From CAIQQQ01 sp040399685 (GTDB lineage Bacteria > Pseudomonadota > Alphaproteobacteria > Acetobacterales > Acetobacteraceae): DNA of 64,000 nucleotides. This document shows positions 27,614 through 36,604 of this stretch, piece by piece. The stretch covers positions 62,001-126,000 of the forward strand of contig JBBART010000011.1 in assembly GCA_040399685.1 (NCBI GenBank), in the 5' to 3' direction. Positions within the stretch are counted from its first letter, which is position 1. Each line of letters starts with the position of its first letter. A program made the translations under genes and the position numbers. Below the pieces are notes generated by a model. That model had not been told where the DNA came from. It was given only the letters and a program-made list of their open reading frames with translations, and made no database searches.

Positions 27614-28416
27614 TCCGCCTTCTCTGCGTTATGCTGCTCGGGCTTTGGGCTGCCACATCCCATGCCGAGACAATTACGCTGGCCTCCACCACCTCGGTGG
27701 ACAATTCCGGGCTGCTGGCGAAAATCCTGCCGGTGTTCACCCGCCAGACCGGTATCGAGGTGAAGGTGATCGCCCAGGGCACAGGCCAGGCTCTGGCCAC
27801 CGCCGCCAATGGCGACGCCGATCTGGTGCTGGTGCACGACCCGGACGCCGTGGCCGCCTTCATCGCCGCCGGCCACGGCATTTTGCGGCGTGAGATCGCC
27901 TGGAACGACTTCCTGTTCGTTGGCCCGAAATCCGGCCTCGCGGGCACGCATGACGCCCTGGCGGCGCTGCGCACCATTGCCGCCAACGGCACGATCTTCG
28001 TCTCGCGCGGCGACAAGAGCGGCACCGATGCGGCGGAGAAGCGGCTGTGGAAAAAAGCCGGGATCGATCCGGTGGGCCAGCCCTGGTATCGCGACATCGG
28101 CGGCGGCATGGGGGCTGCCCTGAATGCAGCGGCTGCGATGGACGCCGTGACCTTCACCGATCGCGGCACCTGGATCGCGTTCAACAACAAGCGCAACCTG
28201 ATTGCACTTGTGGAAGGCGATGCCGGCTTTATCAATCGCTATGACGTCATCCAGATGAACCCGGAACGCCACCCGAACGTGAAGACCGCCTCGGCCCGTG
28301 TGTTGGCCGAATGGCTGGCGGGCGCCGATGGCCAGCGTGAGATCGGCGCCATGGTGCTGGGCGGTGAGCAATTGTTTCACCCGGATGCGGCATCGCCGCT
28401 GCCGCAAGGTTCATAA
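27610..28416 (+). CDS. tupA: Tungstate-binding periplasmic protein (TupA)
   Basis: Substrate-binding protein of 268 residues with a signal peptide (cleaved near SHA-E, ~19). The oxyanion-binding start LASTTSVDNSGLL is the TupA signature (TTS-[TV]-DNSGLL). It is followed by ADLVLVHDP, the FVSRGDKSGT loop and FTDRGTWIAF, all diagnostic of TupA. It delivers tungstate (or molybdate) to TupB. It overlaps tupB by four bases. The convergent glycosyltransferase gene overlaps its 3' end by six bases. Confidence 0.92.
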   Translation: MIRLLCVMLLGLWAATSHAETITLASTTSVDNSGLLAKILPVFTRQTGIEVKVIAQGTGQALATAANGDADLVLVHDPDAVAAFIAAGHGILRREIAWNDFLFVGPKSGLAGTHDALAALRTIAANGTIFVSRGDKSGTDAAEKRLWKKAGIDPVGQPWYRDIGGGMGAALNAAAAMDAVTFTDRGTWIAFNNKRNLIALVEGDAGFINRYDVIQMNPERHPNVKTASARVLAEWLAGADGQREIGAMVLGGEQLFHPDAASPLPQGS

Positions 28417-29976
28417 CAGGTCGGCGAGTCGCTGCTCGTGCCCCAGGCCGAGCAGCATGCCGTCCATCCGCTCGGCCATCTCGACCGACCCATCCTGCGG
28501 CAGCATCGCCGTGTTGGCGGCAAGTCCCCAGGCCGAAAGCCGTGCCAGACCGGCGATGTCACCGACGATCACGCGTCCCACCAGGCTGAGGGCTGCGAGA
28601 ATCTTGGACCGTTCCGCTGGGACGATTGTGTCCAGATCAGCGGTGTCGCAGAGCCGCACCGCCACTGCCCGGCCGGCCTCGTGGTGTTCGGACAGCAGCA
28701 AGGCGAGCATCGGCCACGCCAGCAACGACGGGCGATGCGTGATCAGGACGGCCGGCGTGACGGGTGATTGTGGCGAAAGGCACGCGGTGGCGGCCTGCAT
28801 GATCCGCCCGACAAGGGCGGTGTCGGACATCGTCGCGTCAATCAGCAGCCGCGCGGCTTGTGTGCGAAGCGCCGCGCGGCCTGGGTCTGCGTAGGCTTCT
28901 CGCAAGGCTGCCACCAGATCGTCCTTCGATGGGTCCGCCCACACCGAATGCGCGCTGCTGACATGGCTGCCCGAGGGCGCGAACCCAAAATCCAGCAGCC
29001 TTGCCGTCACGCTGCTGCAAAAATCGCAATGCCCTCCGTGCCCGGTCACGATCAGCGGCAACATCGCCGCTATTGCCTCGGCCGCCGGCAGGCCAAAGCC
29101 TTCGCCGCGGGTGGGAAGCACCATCACGTCGGCGGCCCGATACAGCTCCAGCATGCCGGCGCGGGGCAGATCCTCGTTGATGACCACGATCTCTGCCGCC
29201 TCCGGGTCTGCCGCACGCAGGCGGGCCACTTGCGCCGGCACATCGTTGTGCGGGTTGGGAAAGCCCTTGATGACCAGTCGCACCGCATCGCCGCGCCGGA
29301 ATGCGCGCTGATAGGCGGCCAGCAGGATGTCCACGCCCTTGCGCTCCATGCAGGACGAAACATGCAGGAACGACATCATCTCCGTGGTCCGCACCCGGCG
29401 CTGTGCGCCAATCCGGCGGAAATCGTCCAATGCGGGCGCTTGCCCCACCCAATGAACCGGCACATGCACCCCGGAATCAACCAGCGCCTTGGCCACGAAG
29501 ACCGACGGCGCCAGCACGCCCTGGAAATTCTGGTTCAGCGTTCGCACCGTGGCGATGGGGATGATCGATTCTTCCCAATAGAACAGCGCCAGCGCCGCAT
29601 CCCCCGCATCGCGCGGCACATGCAGCGGATAATGCTGGCTGATAACCACGCGCTGCCCCCCGCGCGGCCAGCCCCGCCGCACGAGGGCGGCCATCGGCTC
29701 GTCCTTCGGCACGCCGGACAGATTGCTTGTCTCCACGCCTTCGACCGGCACCAGGCGCACACCACCCGGCCGCACCCGCTCGATGCTGCGCGCCAGGCCG
29801 CGGTTGACGGCGGCCAGGCTGTAGCTGCCGTTCACGTGCCCGGTGATGGCGATGTGCACCGACGTGGGTCGCGCGGAGAGCCCTGGGTCGAACAGGTGCC
29901 GCAGGTGGTGCAGTACCCGGCCAAGCAGGCCGCGAGCAGGTTTGGCGCCGGAAGGCGCGAATGCGATTGAATTCAT
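28411..29976 (-). CDS. Family-4-type glycosyltransferase
   Basis: GT-B glycosyltransferase of 521 residues. The donor-site E-x7-E region is EGFGLPAAEAIAAM, and the mid-protein contains FLHVSSCMERKGVDILLAAY (start of the C-terminal Rossmann domain). The last ~110 residues (after SPVTPAVLITHRP) form a separate extension that I cannot assign. The frame is open to 30093, but ATG 29976 (MNSIAFAPSG) gives the natural N-terminus. It is second in a minus-strand pair with another GT-4; both are likely to act in exopolysaccharide or O-antigen assembly. Confidence 0.82.
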   Translation of the reverse strand: MNSIAFAPSGAKPARGLLGRVLHHLRHLFDPGLSARPTSVHIAITGHVNGSYSLAAVNRGLARSIERVRPGGVRLVPVEGVETSNLSGVPKDEPMAALVRRGWPRGGQRVVISQHYPLHVPRDAGDAALALFYWEESIIPIATVRTLNQNFQGVLAPSVFVAKALVDSGVHVPVHWVGQAPALDDFRRIGAQRRVRTTEMMSFLHVSSCMERKGVDILLAAYQRAFRRGDAVRLVIKGFPNPHNDVPAQVARLRAADPEAAEIVVINEDLPRAGMLELYRAADVMVLPTRGEGFGLPAAEAIAAMLPLIVTGHGGHCDFCSSVTARLLDFGFAPSGSHVSSAHSVWADPSKDDLVAALREAYADPGRAALRTQAARLLIDATMSDTALVGRIMQAATACLSPQSPVTPAVLITHRPSLLAWPMLALLLSEHHEAGRAVAVRLCDTADLDTIVPAERSKILAALSLVGRVIVGDIAGLARLSAWGLAANTAMLPQDGSVEMAERMDGMLLGLGHEQRLADLL

Positions 29977-30043
29977 GTCACCCCAGCCTTGAGACAGGCC
30001 GGGCACACAAACACAGGCGCTGGAAAGCGCCGTCGCCCCGGCG

Positions 30044-31528
30044 TTATCGCGTCGGTAATTCGCCGCCTGTCTTGACTTTGGCAGAGGCGGCAAGGCGAAG
30101 GATCAGCGGTGGCAGTGTCGGGCTCAAGACCGCGCCCAGCAGCTGCTCGGTGCTTTCCATCCAGGTGAGCCACGGTTGCGGGTGCCGCTCGGTGCGCAGT
30201 GATGGATCATGGGTGGCGCAGAAATCCGACACCGCGTCCGCCAATTTCTGAGGTGTGTCCAGGCCGAAGAAGGTGGCGCGGCCGCTCGCGATTTCACGGA
30301 ATACCGCGATATCGCTGCACAGCACCGGCAGGCCGCGCTGGAACGCCTCCACCACTGGCAGGCCAAAGCCCTCGGCTTCGGAGGCGATCACGAGGGCCGA
30401 GGCGTGGCCGTAGGCATAAGACAGCTCGGAATCGGCCATATCCCGCACCAGGAACAGCCGCTGGCCCAGCAGCCTGTGTCTCTCGATACGCGCCGTCAGT
30501 GCCTCGGTTTTCCAGCCATGCCGGCCCACGATCACCAGGCGGGCGGTGGAGCCAGCGGCCCACCGGCGGTCGAACGCATCCAGGATCAGCCCATGGTTCT
30601 TGCGCGGCTCGATCGAGCCGACGACGATGAAGACATGGTCATGACCGGTGAACATCGCCTGGATATGCGGACGTGCCAGCCGCGTGGGGTCGATGAGGTC
30701 AAGTTCCGAACCAAGATAGAACGGCACGATGCTCCAGGGCTTCGGGTTGGTTTCCTGTGTGGCCATCTGCGCTATATAATCGTCAAGCTCGGCGGCGGTA
30801 CTGTGTGAGATCGCCAGAAACCGGCGACTGACGCGCAGATGTTCCGTCATCCACACACTGTAGCGGTCGCGCAGGCTGCGAACCACCGTGCCGGGATGCG
30901 TGATCGGGATCAGGTCATAGATTACGGTCTGCGTGGTGCCTCCGGCTGCCTGGAATCGCTCCACAGCCGGCCAGAAATACAAATCCCAGGAACTGTCGAG
31001 CAGCAACAGGATGTTGCCGCGGTGGTCGTTTGCCGCGTCCAGGCTGGCGCCGAAACCATCCTTCAGAATTGCGGGATTGGCCACGACAAAGGATGTCTGG
31101 CGCAACAATCCCAGTGGCTGCATCAGGCACCAGGTGAGGCCGAAATGCGTCTGAGGCGCGAACAAGAAGCGTTGCACGGCCGGGAAGGGCAGCAAGAACG
31201 ATATGGCATTGCGCAAGCGATGATACAGCGGCAGCAACACCGCCAGTGCCAACGCCCGTGGGGTCTTTGCCGCACGCAGTCGAGACCACCGCGATTTCGC
31301 GTCACATATGGCGGGCGAGCCGGCCCCTGCCTTCGCATTGAGCTTATCGTAGAGCACCTTGTCCAGATCCGCCTCGCGGAACTGTCCGTCTTCGAACACC
31401 ACTGCCACCAGGTTATACCCATGCCGTGCCGCCACCTCCTCGGCATTGCGCATGATGTTGCGCACCACGCGTTGGATGCCGGACTGAACCGAGCTGTGAT
31501 AGGTGTGCGTGCACTCAATGAACAACAT
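30044..31528 (-). CDS. Family-4-type glycosyltransferase
   Basis: GT-B glycosyltransferase of 494 residues. N-terminal FIECTHTYHSSVQSGIQRVVRNI is typical of GT-4 enzymes that act on surface glycans. The nucleotide-sugar domain shows IVVGSIEPRKNHGLILDAF, LVIVGRHGWKTE and the E-x7-E motif in EAEGFGLPVVEAFQRG. Hydrophobic stretches at ~90-110 suggest membrane association. It is first of two adjacent GT genes (67 bases apart) divergent from rplY. Confidence 0.88.
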   Translation of the reverse strand: MLFIECTHTYHSSVQSGIQRVVRNIMRNAEEVAARHGYNLVAVVFEDGQFREADLDKVLYDKLNAKAGAGSPAICDAKSRWSRLRAAKTPRALALAVLLPLYHRLRNAISFLLPFPAVQRFLFAPQTHFGLTWCLMQPLGLLRQTSFVVANPAILKDGFGASLDAANDHRGNILLLLDSSWDLYFWPAVERFQAAGGTTQTVIYDLIPITHPGTVVRSLRDRYSVWMTEHLRVSRRFLAISHSTAAELDDYIAQMATQETNPKPWSIVPFYLGSELDLIDPTRLARPHIQAMFTGHDHVFIVVGSIEPRKNHGLILDAFDRRWAAGSTARLVIVGRHGWKTEALTARIERHRLLGQRLFLVRDMADSELSYAYGHASALVIASEAEGFGLPVVEAFQRGLPVLCSDIAVFREIASGRATFFGLDTPQKLADAVSDFCATHDPSLRTERHPQPWLTWMESTEQLLGAVLSPTLPPLILRLAASAKVKTGGELPTR

Positions 31529-31855
31529 CGGCCGGGACGTCGGGCTGTTTCGCGATGCCGGTGATGAAGCCAGAATTGTACTATTCCTCAGTTGCCGATG
31601 CCGGATCAGCGCTTGGCGTGACAGATCGTCGAAACATCCGCCGCGGTCAATTCCGAAATCGCAATAAAATTCGTCTAAACAAAAGTCTCTTGTAAATCCA
31701 TCAATGCTTTAATGAGGCATCGGTTGCTTGGAGCGTTATCACTCAAAAGTGTATGCTTCGCCTGCGCTCCGGTTGCATCGAACCCTCCAATCCGCTAAAC
31801 CGCGCGGCTGCGCCGGCACCCCTGGAGGCCGGCCATGTAAATGGAGTTTCACTCA
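31529..31855. other. Divergent intergenic region between glycosyltransferase and rplY
   Basis: 327 bases without a gene. The middle (about 31650-31760) is clearly AT-richer than its surroundings, as expected for back-to-back promoters. I see no convincing ORF, RNA gene or large palindrome. The final ~50 bases are GC-rich leader for rplY with GGAG at 31843-31846. Confidence 0.6.
31728..31757 (+). promoter_or_regulatory. Candidate sigma-70 promoter of rplY
   Basis: TTGGAG (31728-31733), 18-base spacer and TATGCT (31752-31757) in the AT-rich part of the leader, about 100 bases before the rplY start. This is a pattern match only. Confidence 0.3.
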
Positions 31856-32533
31856 ATGGCTAATTTTGTAACGATCGAGGCTGAGGCGCGCGCGGATGCA
31901 GGTAAGGGGGCAGCACGCGCTACTCGGCGGCAGGGCTTGGTTCCTGCGGTGATCTATGGCGCGAAGCAGACCCCTTCCATGGTGCAGATCGACCCGCGCG
32001 CCATCATGCGCGAACTGGTCCGTGGCGGCTGGCGCTCGCGCCTGTATGAAGTGAAGGTCGGCACCGAGAGCTCGCGCGTGCTGATGCGCGACGTGCAGTT
32101 CCACCCTGTCACCGACAAGCCGATGCATGTCGACTTCCAGCGTCTGGCAGCCGGCGAAAAAATCCGCGTCGCGGTGGCCGTGCAGTTCGTCAATGAACTG
32201 CTGAGCCCTGGCCTGAAGCGTGGCGGCGTGATGAACGTTGTGCGTCACGCGGTCGAAGTGCTGTGCGATCCGGACAACGTGCCCGAGCATTTTGTGGCCG
32301 ACCTGACCGGCAAGGACATCAACGACAACATTCGTTGGTCCGACCTCAAGGGCACTGAAGGCACCACGGCGGCCATTCTGGACCGCGATTTCGTCATCGC
32401 CTCCGTGGCATCGACGAAGGGCATGGAGGCTGCTGCCGCCGACGCCCCCGCCGCTGTCGCCGGCAAGCCAGCCAAGGGCAAGGCCGCTCCGGCCAAGGCC
32501 GCGGCGCCCGCCAAGCCAGCCGCCAAGAAGTAA
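31856..32533 (+). CDS. rplY: 50S ribosomal protein L25 (CTC form)
   Basis: Binds 5S rRNA in the large ribosomal subunit; 225 residues, the long CTC/TL5-type with an extra C-terminal domain. The N-terminal L25 domain shows the ARADAGKGAARATRRQGLVPAVIYG pattern. The C-terminal ~35 residues are an Ala/Lys/Pro-rich low-complexity tail. An upstream in-frame ATG (31841) forms part of the Shine-Dalgarno (ATGGAG), so ATG 31856 is chosen. Followed by pth at 9 bases: rplY-pth-ychF is a classic translation operon. Confidence 0.96.
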   Translation: MANFVTIEAEARADAGKGAARATRRQGLVPAVIYGAKQTPSMVQIDPRAIMRELVRGGWRSRLYEVKVGTESSRVLMRDVQFHPVTDKPMHVDFQRLAAGEKIRVAVAVQFVNELLSPGLKRGGVMNVVRHAVEVLCDPDNVPEHFVADLTGKDINDNIRWSDLKGTEGTTAAILDRDFVIASVASTKGMEAAAADAPAAVAGKPAKGKAAPAKAAAPAKPAAKK

Positions 32534-32542
32534 GAGGCCGCT

Positions 32543-33121
32543 ATGCTGCTGTGGGTCGGCCTGGGCAATCCTGAGCCCGGAATGGCGAAGCAGCGGCATA
32601 ATATCGGTTTCATGGCGCTCGACGCCATCGCACACCGCCACGGGTTCACCCCGTGGCGGCAGCGATTCAAGGGTCTGGTGGCCGAAGGCACAATCGGCGG
32701 CGTGAAGGTGATTGGCCTCAAGCCACTGACCTACATGAACCTCTCCGGCGAAAGCGTGCAGGCCGCCCAGGCCTTCTACAAATTGCCCACCACTGCCATC
32801 ACGGCGTTTCACGATGAGCTTGATCTCGTGGCCGGCAAGGTTCGCGTCAAGCGCGCCGGCGGTGCTGCCGGCCATAATGGCCTGCGCTCGATGGACAAGA
32901 TGCTCGGCAGCCAGGATTATTGGCGCGTTCGCCTCGGCATCGGCCACCCCGGTGACAAAGACCGCGTGACCGGCCATGTGCTGGGCGATTTCGCCAAGGT
33001 CGAACAGCCGATGTTGACCAATCTGCTCGATGCCGTATCAGACGCAAGCCCGATGCTGGCGGCCGGCAAACCCGAAGATTTCATGACGCGCGTGGCGCTC
33101 CTGACGCAGGAACAAAGATAA
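32543..33121 (+). CDS. pth: Peptidyl-tRNA hydrolase
   Basis: Releases tRNA from prematurely dropped peptidyl-tRNA; 192 residues (E. coli 194). Catalytic residues are in place: Asn9 in GLGNP, His19 in RHNIGF, Asp91 in FHDELDL, and Asn112 in GHNGL. It lies between rplY and ychF with spacings of 9 and 1 bases, so a single transcript is likely. Confidence 0.97.
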   Translation: MLLWVGLGNPEPGMAKQRHNIGFMALDAIAHRHGFTPWRQRFKGLVAEGTIGGVKVIGLKPLTYMNLSGESVQAAQAFYKLPTTAITAFHDELDLVAGKVRVKRAGGAAGHNGLRSMDKMLGSQDYWRVRLGIGHPGDKDRVTGHVLGDFAKVEQPMLTNLLDAVSDASPMLAAGKPEDFMTRVALLTQEQR

Positions 33122-33122
33122 G

Positions 33123-34217
33123 ATGGGCTTTAATTGCGGTATCGTGGGCCTGCCCAATGTCGGCAAATCCACCCTGTTCAACGCGCTGACGGCCACGGCC
33201 GCGGCCCAGGCGGCGAATTACCCGTTCTGCACCATCGAGCCGAACGTGGGCCGCGTCGGCGTGCCCGACCCGCGGCTGACGATGCTCACCATCATCGGCA
33301 AGTCCAAGACCACGGTGCCGACCAGCCTTGAGTTCGTCGACATCGCAGGGCTCGTGCGCGGCGCTTCGAAGGGGGAAGGCCTGGGCAACCAGTTCCTCGC
33401 CAACATCCGCGAAGTGGACGCCATCGTTCACGTGCTGCGCTGCTTCGAAGACCCGGACGTGACGCATGTCGAAGGCAGCGTTGATCCGATCCGCGATGCC
33501 GAGACGGTGGAAACCGAATTGATGCTGGCCGATCTGGACAGCATCGAGAAGCGCCTGCCCGCCTTCCAGAAGAAGGCCCGTGGCGGCGACAAGGACGCGA
33601 TGGCCACCGTTGCCCTGATGGAGCCGATTCTTGAAGCCCTTCAGGCCGGCCGCATGGCCCGCACCGCCATCGCCCCGGCGGACGTGGAAGCCGCCAAGCG
33701 CCTGCAACTGATGACCTCCAAGCCGATCCTGTATGTGTGCAACGTCGAGGAAGCCGCTGCCTCCATAGGCAACGAATTCTCCGAGCGTGTCGCTGTGCGC
33801 GCCAAGGCCGAGGGCGCTCGCTCCGTGGTGGTGTCCGCCGCCATCGAGGCCGATGTCAGCACGCTGCCGGACGAAGACCGCGCCGAATTCCTCGAAGGCC
33901 TGGGCCTGCACGACAGCGGCCTGGACCGCATCATCCGCGAGGGCTACGCGCTGCTCGGCTTGGTCACGTATTTCACCGTCGGCCCGAAAGAGGCTCGCGC
34001 CTGGACCATTGTGAAGGGCACCAAGGCGCCGCAGGCCGCCGCCGTCATTCATAACGATTTCGAACGGGGCTTTATTGCCTGCGAAACCACGGCCTATGAT
34101 GACTTTGTGACCTACAAAGGTGAACAAGGTGCCAAGGAGGCCGGCAAGGTGCGAATCGAAGGCAAGGAATACGTCGTGAAAGACGGCGACATCCTGCTGT
34201 TCCGCTTTAACGTCTGA
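33123..34217 (+). CDS. ychF: Ribosome-binding ATPase YchF/EngD
   Basis: Obg-family P-loop ATPase of 364 residues (E. coli 363). P-loop GLPNVGKST (9-17), switch region DIAGLVRGASKGEGLGN, and C-terminal TGS domain (~275-360) with ARAWTIVKGTKAPQAAAVIHNDFERGFI. It binds ribosomes and acts in translation quality control and stress. Its stop shares one base with the next ATG (TGATG, 34215-34219), so the downstream hypothetical gene is translationally coupled. Confidence 0.97.
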   Translation: MGFNCGIVGLPNVGKSTLFNALTATAAAQAANYPFCTIEPNVGRVGVPDPRLTMLTIIGKSKTTVPTSLEFVDIAGLVRGASKGEGLGNQFLANIREVDAIVHVLRCFEDPDVTHVEGSVDPIRDAETVETELMLADLDSIEKRLPAFQKKARGGDKDAMATVALMEPILEALQAGRMARTAIAPADVEAAKRLQLMTSKPILYVCNVEEAAASIGNEFSERVAVRAKAEGARSVVVSAAIEADVSTLPDEDRAEFLEGLGLHDSGLDRIIREGYALLGLVTYFTVGPKEARAWTIVKGTKAPQAAAVIHNDFERGFIACETTAYDDFVTYKGEQGAKEAGKVRIEGKEYVVKDGDILLFRFNV

Positions 34218-34750
34218 TGGATCTGTCGCTCGTCCTTGCCACTGGCACGGACGAGCGGGCCCACCCGGTTCTGCGGCGTTATTTTACTGACATATTTTCG
34301 CGATATTTGCAAAACCCGCCGTATGAGGGCGCTTTGCATGTCTGGTCCGCCCTGAATTTCGGCGTGCATCAACTCGCCACCCGCAGCCGCGTGTCCCCGG
34401 ACACGGAGCGCTATCTTCAGGTCTGCGGGTTTTCAGACAGCGACCTGCCGGCGGCCTTGATCGAGGCGATGCCGCACACCCGTGTTGCCTGCTGCCAGCC
34501 CCATGCCGGCACCCAACCGAGCGTGGCAGCACTTCGCCAGCGACTGCCGCCCGACGCGATGCCCACCGACATCCATTTCACCGACGGGCCTTTCCCGACC
34601 GCCAGCTTCGGCCTTGTCGCGGTGTTCTCGGAAGCGGCATCGCCCGATCTGTCGGTGTGGCATCACTTGTTGAATCCGGCAGGCCGCATCCTGCTCATCC
34701 GCCGCCCGCACGCGCACGTCGCGCCGATGATGTCCCTGCATGATGCGTGA
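34217..34750 (+). CDS. Hypothetical protein, possible truncated methyltransferase-like fold
   Basis: 177 residues, not recognised with confidence. Codon use matches its neighbours and it is coupled to ychF, so it is probably a real gene. The second half (VACCQPHAG, IHFTDGPFPTASFGLVAVFSEAASPDLSVWHHLLNPAGRILLIRR) reads like the beta-4 to beta-6 part of a class I methyltransferase, but the SAM-binding GxGxG motif is missing. The N-terminal part is helical. It overlaps the GT-61 gene by 11 bases, which suggests a joint role in glycan modification. A degenerate methyltransferase is the favoured but weak guess. Confidence 0.5.
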   Translation: MDLSLVLATGTDERAHPVLRRYFTDIFSRYLQNPPYEGALHVWSALNFGVHQLATRSRVSPDTERYLQVCGFSDSDLPAALIEAMPHTRVACCQPHAGTQPSVAALRQRLPPDAMPTDIHFTDGPFPTASFGLVAVFSEAASPDLSVWHHLLNPAGRILLIRRPHAHVAPMMSLHDA

Positions 34751-35825
34751 AGCCCAGGCCCTGCGCGCGCTGCCGCGTGTGCACACCCTCTCCGCGGCCA
34801 CCACAGACTGCATACAGGTGTTCGCCGAGGCGCAGAGCGTGCCACTCGCCCCAGCCATCCTGATCGACCACATCGAGCCCTTGCCGCCCGTCACCCGCGA
34901 CATCGCAAGCCGCACCGCAGCACATATCGATGCCATGTATCTGGCAAAGCTCCACAACGTGACCCTCACCGGCGACCGTCATCTGGTGACGCAGGAGGGT
35001 GTTTACCTCACCGATCTGTGGAACCAGGCCGGGCTGCACACACGCCCCCCAGGTTCGCCCCCTTCGCATGGTGAGCTGGAATTCATCGCGGAAAGCTGCG
35101 GCCTGCTGTTCCACAACGCCAGCAGCGGCGACAATCACTCGCACTGGCTGCTGCAAACCCTGCCGCAACTGACGTATTACGCCCGCGCCGGAATGTGCCC
35201 CGAGAGGCTGGTGGTGCAACCCAACATCCGTCCCTACCAGCGCGATGTGTTGGAAGCCCTCGGCTACGGCGCGGACCGCCTGCTGGTTCGCCCCCCCCAC
35301 CAGGCGATGCGGTTTCGGGAGCTTTATGCCGGCTATGTCGATGGCGGGCTGATCCCGGACGCCTCCATCTATCACCGCCAGATCGCGGCCTTCGACACCG
35401 GCGCCGCTGGCCCCGAGAAGATCTATGTCAGCCGCCAGGATGCCCGCTCCATCCGACGCCTGTTGAACGAGGTGGCGTTGATCGAGCGCCTTCGTGCGAT
35501 GGGGTTCGCGATCGTGCTGCCCAGCACGCTGACCGCAGCCCAGGAGGTGACGATCTTCCGCAATGCCCGCCTCATCGTGGGGCCATTCGGCGCTGGGCTG
35601 TACAACACATTGTTTACTCGGCCGGGCGCCACCATCCTGGCCCTGAGCGACCCCAACTACGTCATGGAATGGCTCCCGCAGGCCGCGGCCCTGGGCGGGC
35701 ACGCGCATGGCTGGATGTTCGGCCTGGCCTTTGAGAGCCATGATCCGGTCTACGCCGGCACGCATAACAACTGGATTGTTGATGTGGATCGTGTGGTGGA
35801 AGCCGTTCATGTCATTGCGCAATGA
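34740..35825 (+). CDS. Glycosyltransferase family 61 protein
   Basis: 361-residue GT-61 (DUF563) enzyme, related to plant xylan arabinosyl/xylosyl transferases and bacterial capsule enzymes. Recognised by the N-terminal Ile-rich strands, HNASSGDNHSHWLLQTLPQLTYY (~124-146), IYVSRQDARSIRRLLNEVALIERLRAMGFAIV (~227-258) and the acceptor/donor segment EVTIFRNARLIVGPFGAGLYNTLFTRPGATIL (~267-298). Two adjacent ATGs (34740, 34743) can start it. It follows the coupled hypothetical gene and precedes a PEP-CTERM protein, so a surface-glycan role is likely. Confidence 0.85.
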   Translation: MMREAQALRALPRVHTLSAATTDCIQVFAEAQSVPLAPAILIDHIEPLPPVTRDIASRTAAHIDAMYLAKLHNVTLTGDRHLVTQEGVYLTDLWNQAGLHTRPPGSPPSHGELEFIAESCGLLFHNASSGDNHSHWLLQTLPQLTYYARAGMCPERLVVQPNIRPYQRDVLEALGYGADRLLVRPPHQAMRFRELYAGYVDGGLIPDASIYHRQIAAFDTGAAGPEKIYVSRQDARSIRRLLNEVALIERLRAMGFAIVLPSTLTAAQEVTIFRNARLIVGPFGAGLYNTLFTRPGATILALSDPNYVMEWLPQAAALGGHAHGWMFGLAFESHDPVYAGTHNNWIVDVDRVVEAVHVIAQ

Positions 35826-35874
35826 CTTAATAAGAGATTAATCTCCGTCCAAAATCCAAAATATGAGGCCTTAG

Positions 35875-36585
35875 GTGAAATCACGTTTTCAGATATCGGT
35901 GGCGGCTGTCATGCTGCTGGGCGCGCCGGCCGCCGCGAATGCGGCTTTTGTGTTCACGCCACCATCGAGCCTTGCCGCCGGCGCTTCCTATCGCCTGGTG
36001 TTCGTGAGCGACCTCAAGACGACTGCCACCAACAGCTCCATCTCGTTCTACAACAACCTCGTCAACACTGAGGCGCAGGCCAATCTGGGCCTTCCCAGCA
36101 CCAGCTGGACGGCCATTGCCAGCACCGCGCTGGTCTCGGCCACGAGCAACACGAGTTGCGGAACAATCTGCGACGCAACGGTGCCGATCTTCCTCACCGA
36201 TGGCGTGACGGAAATCGCACTCTCCACCAATTCCCTGTTCGGTGGCGGCATCCTGAACATCATCAACGAGACTTCGGCCGCGCAGACGGCGGTGTCGAGT
36301 TACGTCTGGACGGGCTCGACCAGCCTTGGCGTGGGCCCGACGGGCGCGCAACTGGGAGCGACAGGCAATGTTGGAACATACGGCTCTGATTACTACAGTT
36401 CCTCGGAGGTGCTGAATTACGCCCAGGGCTCTACCACCACTTCATTGCCACTGTATGCCATCAGCGGCGTGCTGACCGTGTCCGGTGTGCCAAGTGTGCC
36501 CGTGCCGGAGCCCGCATCGGCTGGCATCCTCGCACTTGGCGGCCTCGCCGCTGGCTTGCTGCGTCGTCGCCGCAAGCAGGGCTGA
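35875..36585 (+). CDS. PEP-CTERM sorting-domain protein
   Basis: Secreted protein of 236 residues with an N-terminal signal peptide (cleaved near ANA-A, ~23). It has a Ser/Thr/Asn-rich beta-rich body without Lys/Arg clusters and a C-terminal sorting signal: VPVPEPASAG (about 206-216), a hydrophobic helix ILALGGLAAGLL and a final RRRRKQG. This is the exosortase/PEP-CTERM design found in bacteria with exopolysaccharide biofilms. No exosortase lies in the window. GTG 35875 is the start, with GAGG at 35865-35868. Confidence 0.9.
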   Translation: MKSRFQISVAAVMLLGAPAAANAAFVFTPPSSLAAGASYRLVFVSDLKTTATNSSISFYNNLVNTEAQANLGLPSTSWTAIASTALVSATSNTSCGTICDATVPIFLTDGVTEIALSTNSLFGGGILNIINETSAAQTAVSSYVWTGSTSLGVGPTGAQLGATGNVGTYGSDYYSSSEVLNYAQGSTTTSLPLYAISGVLTVSGVPSVPVPEPASAGILALGGLAAGLLRRRRKQG

Positions 36586-36604
36586 GCCGGCGGGACACCA
36601 GCCC

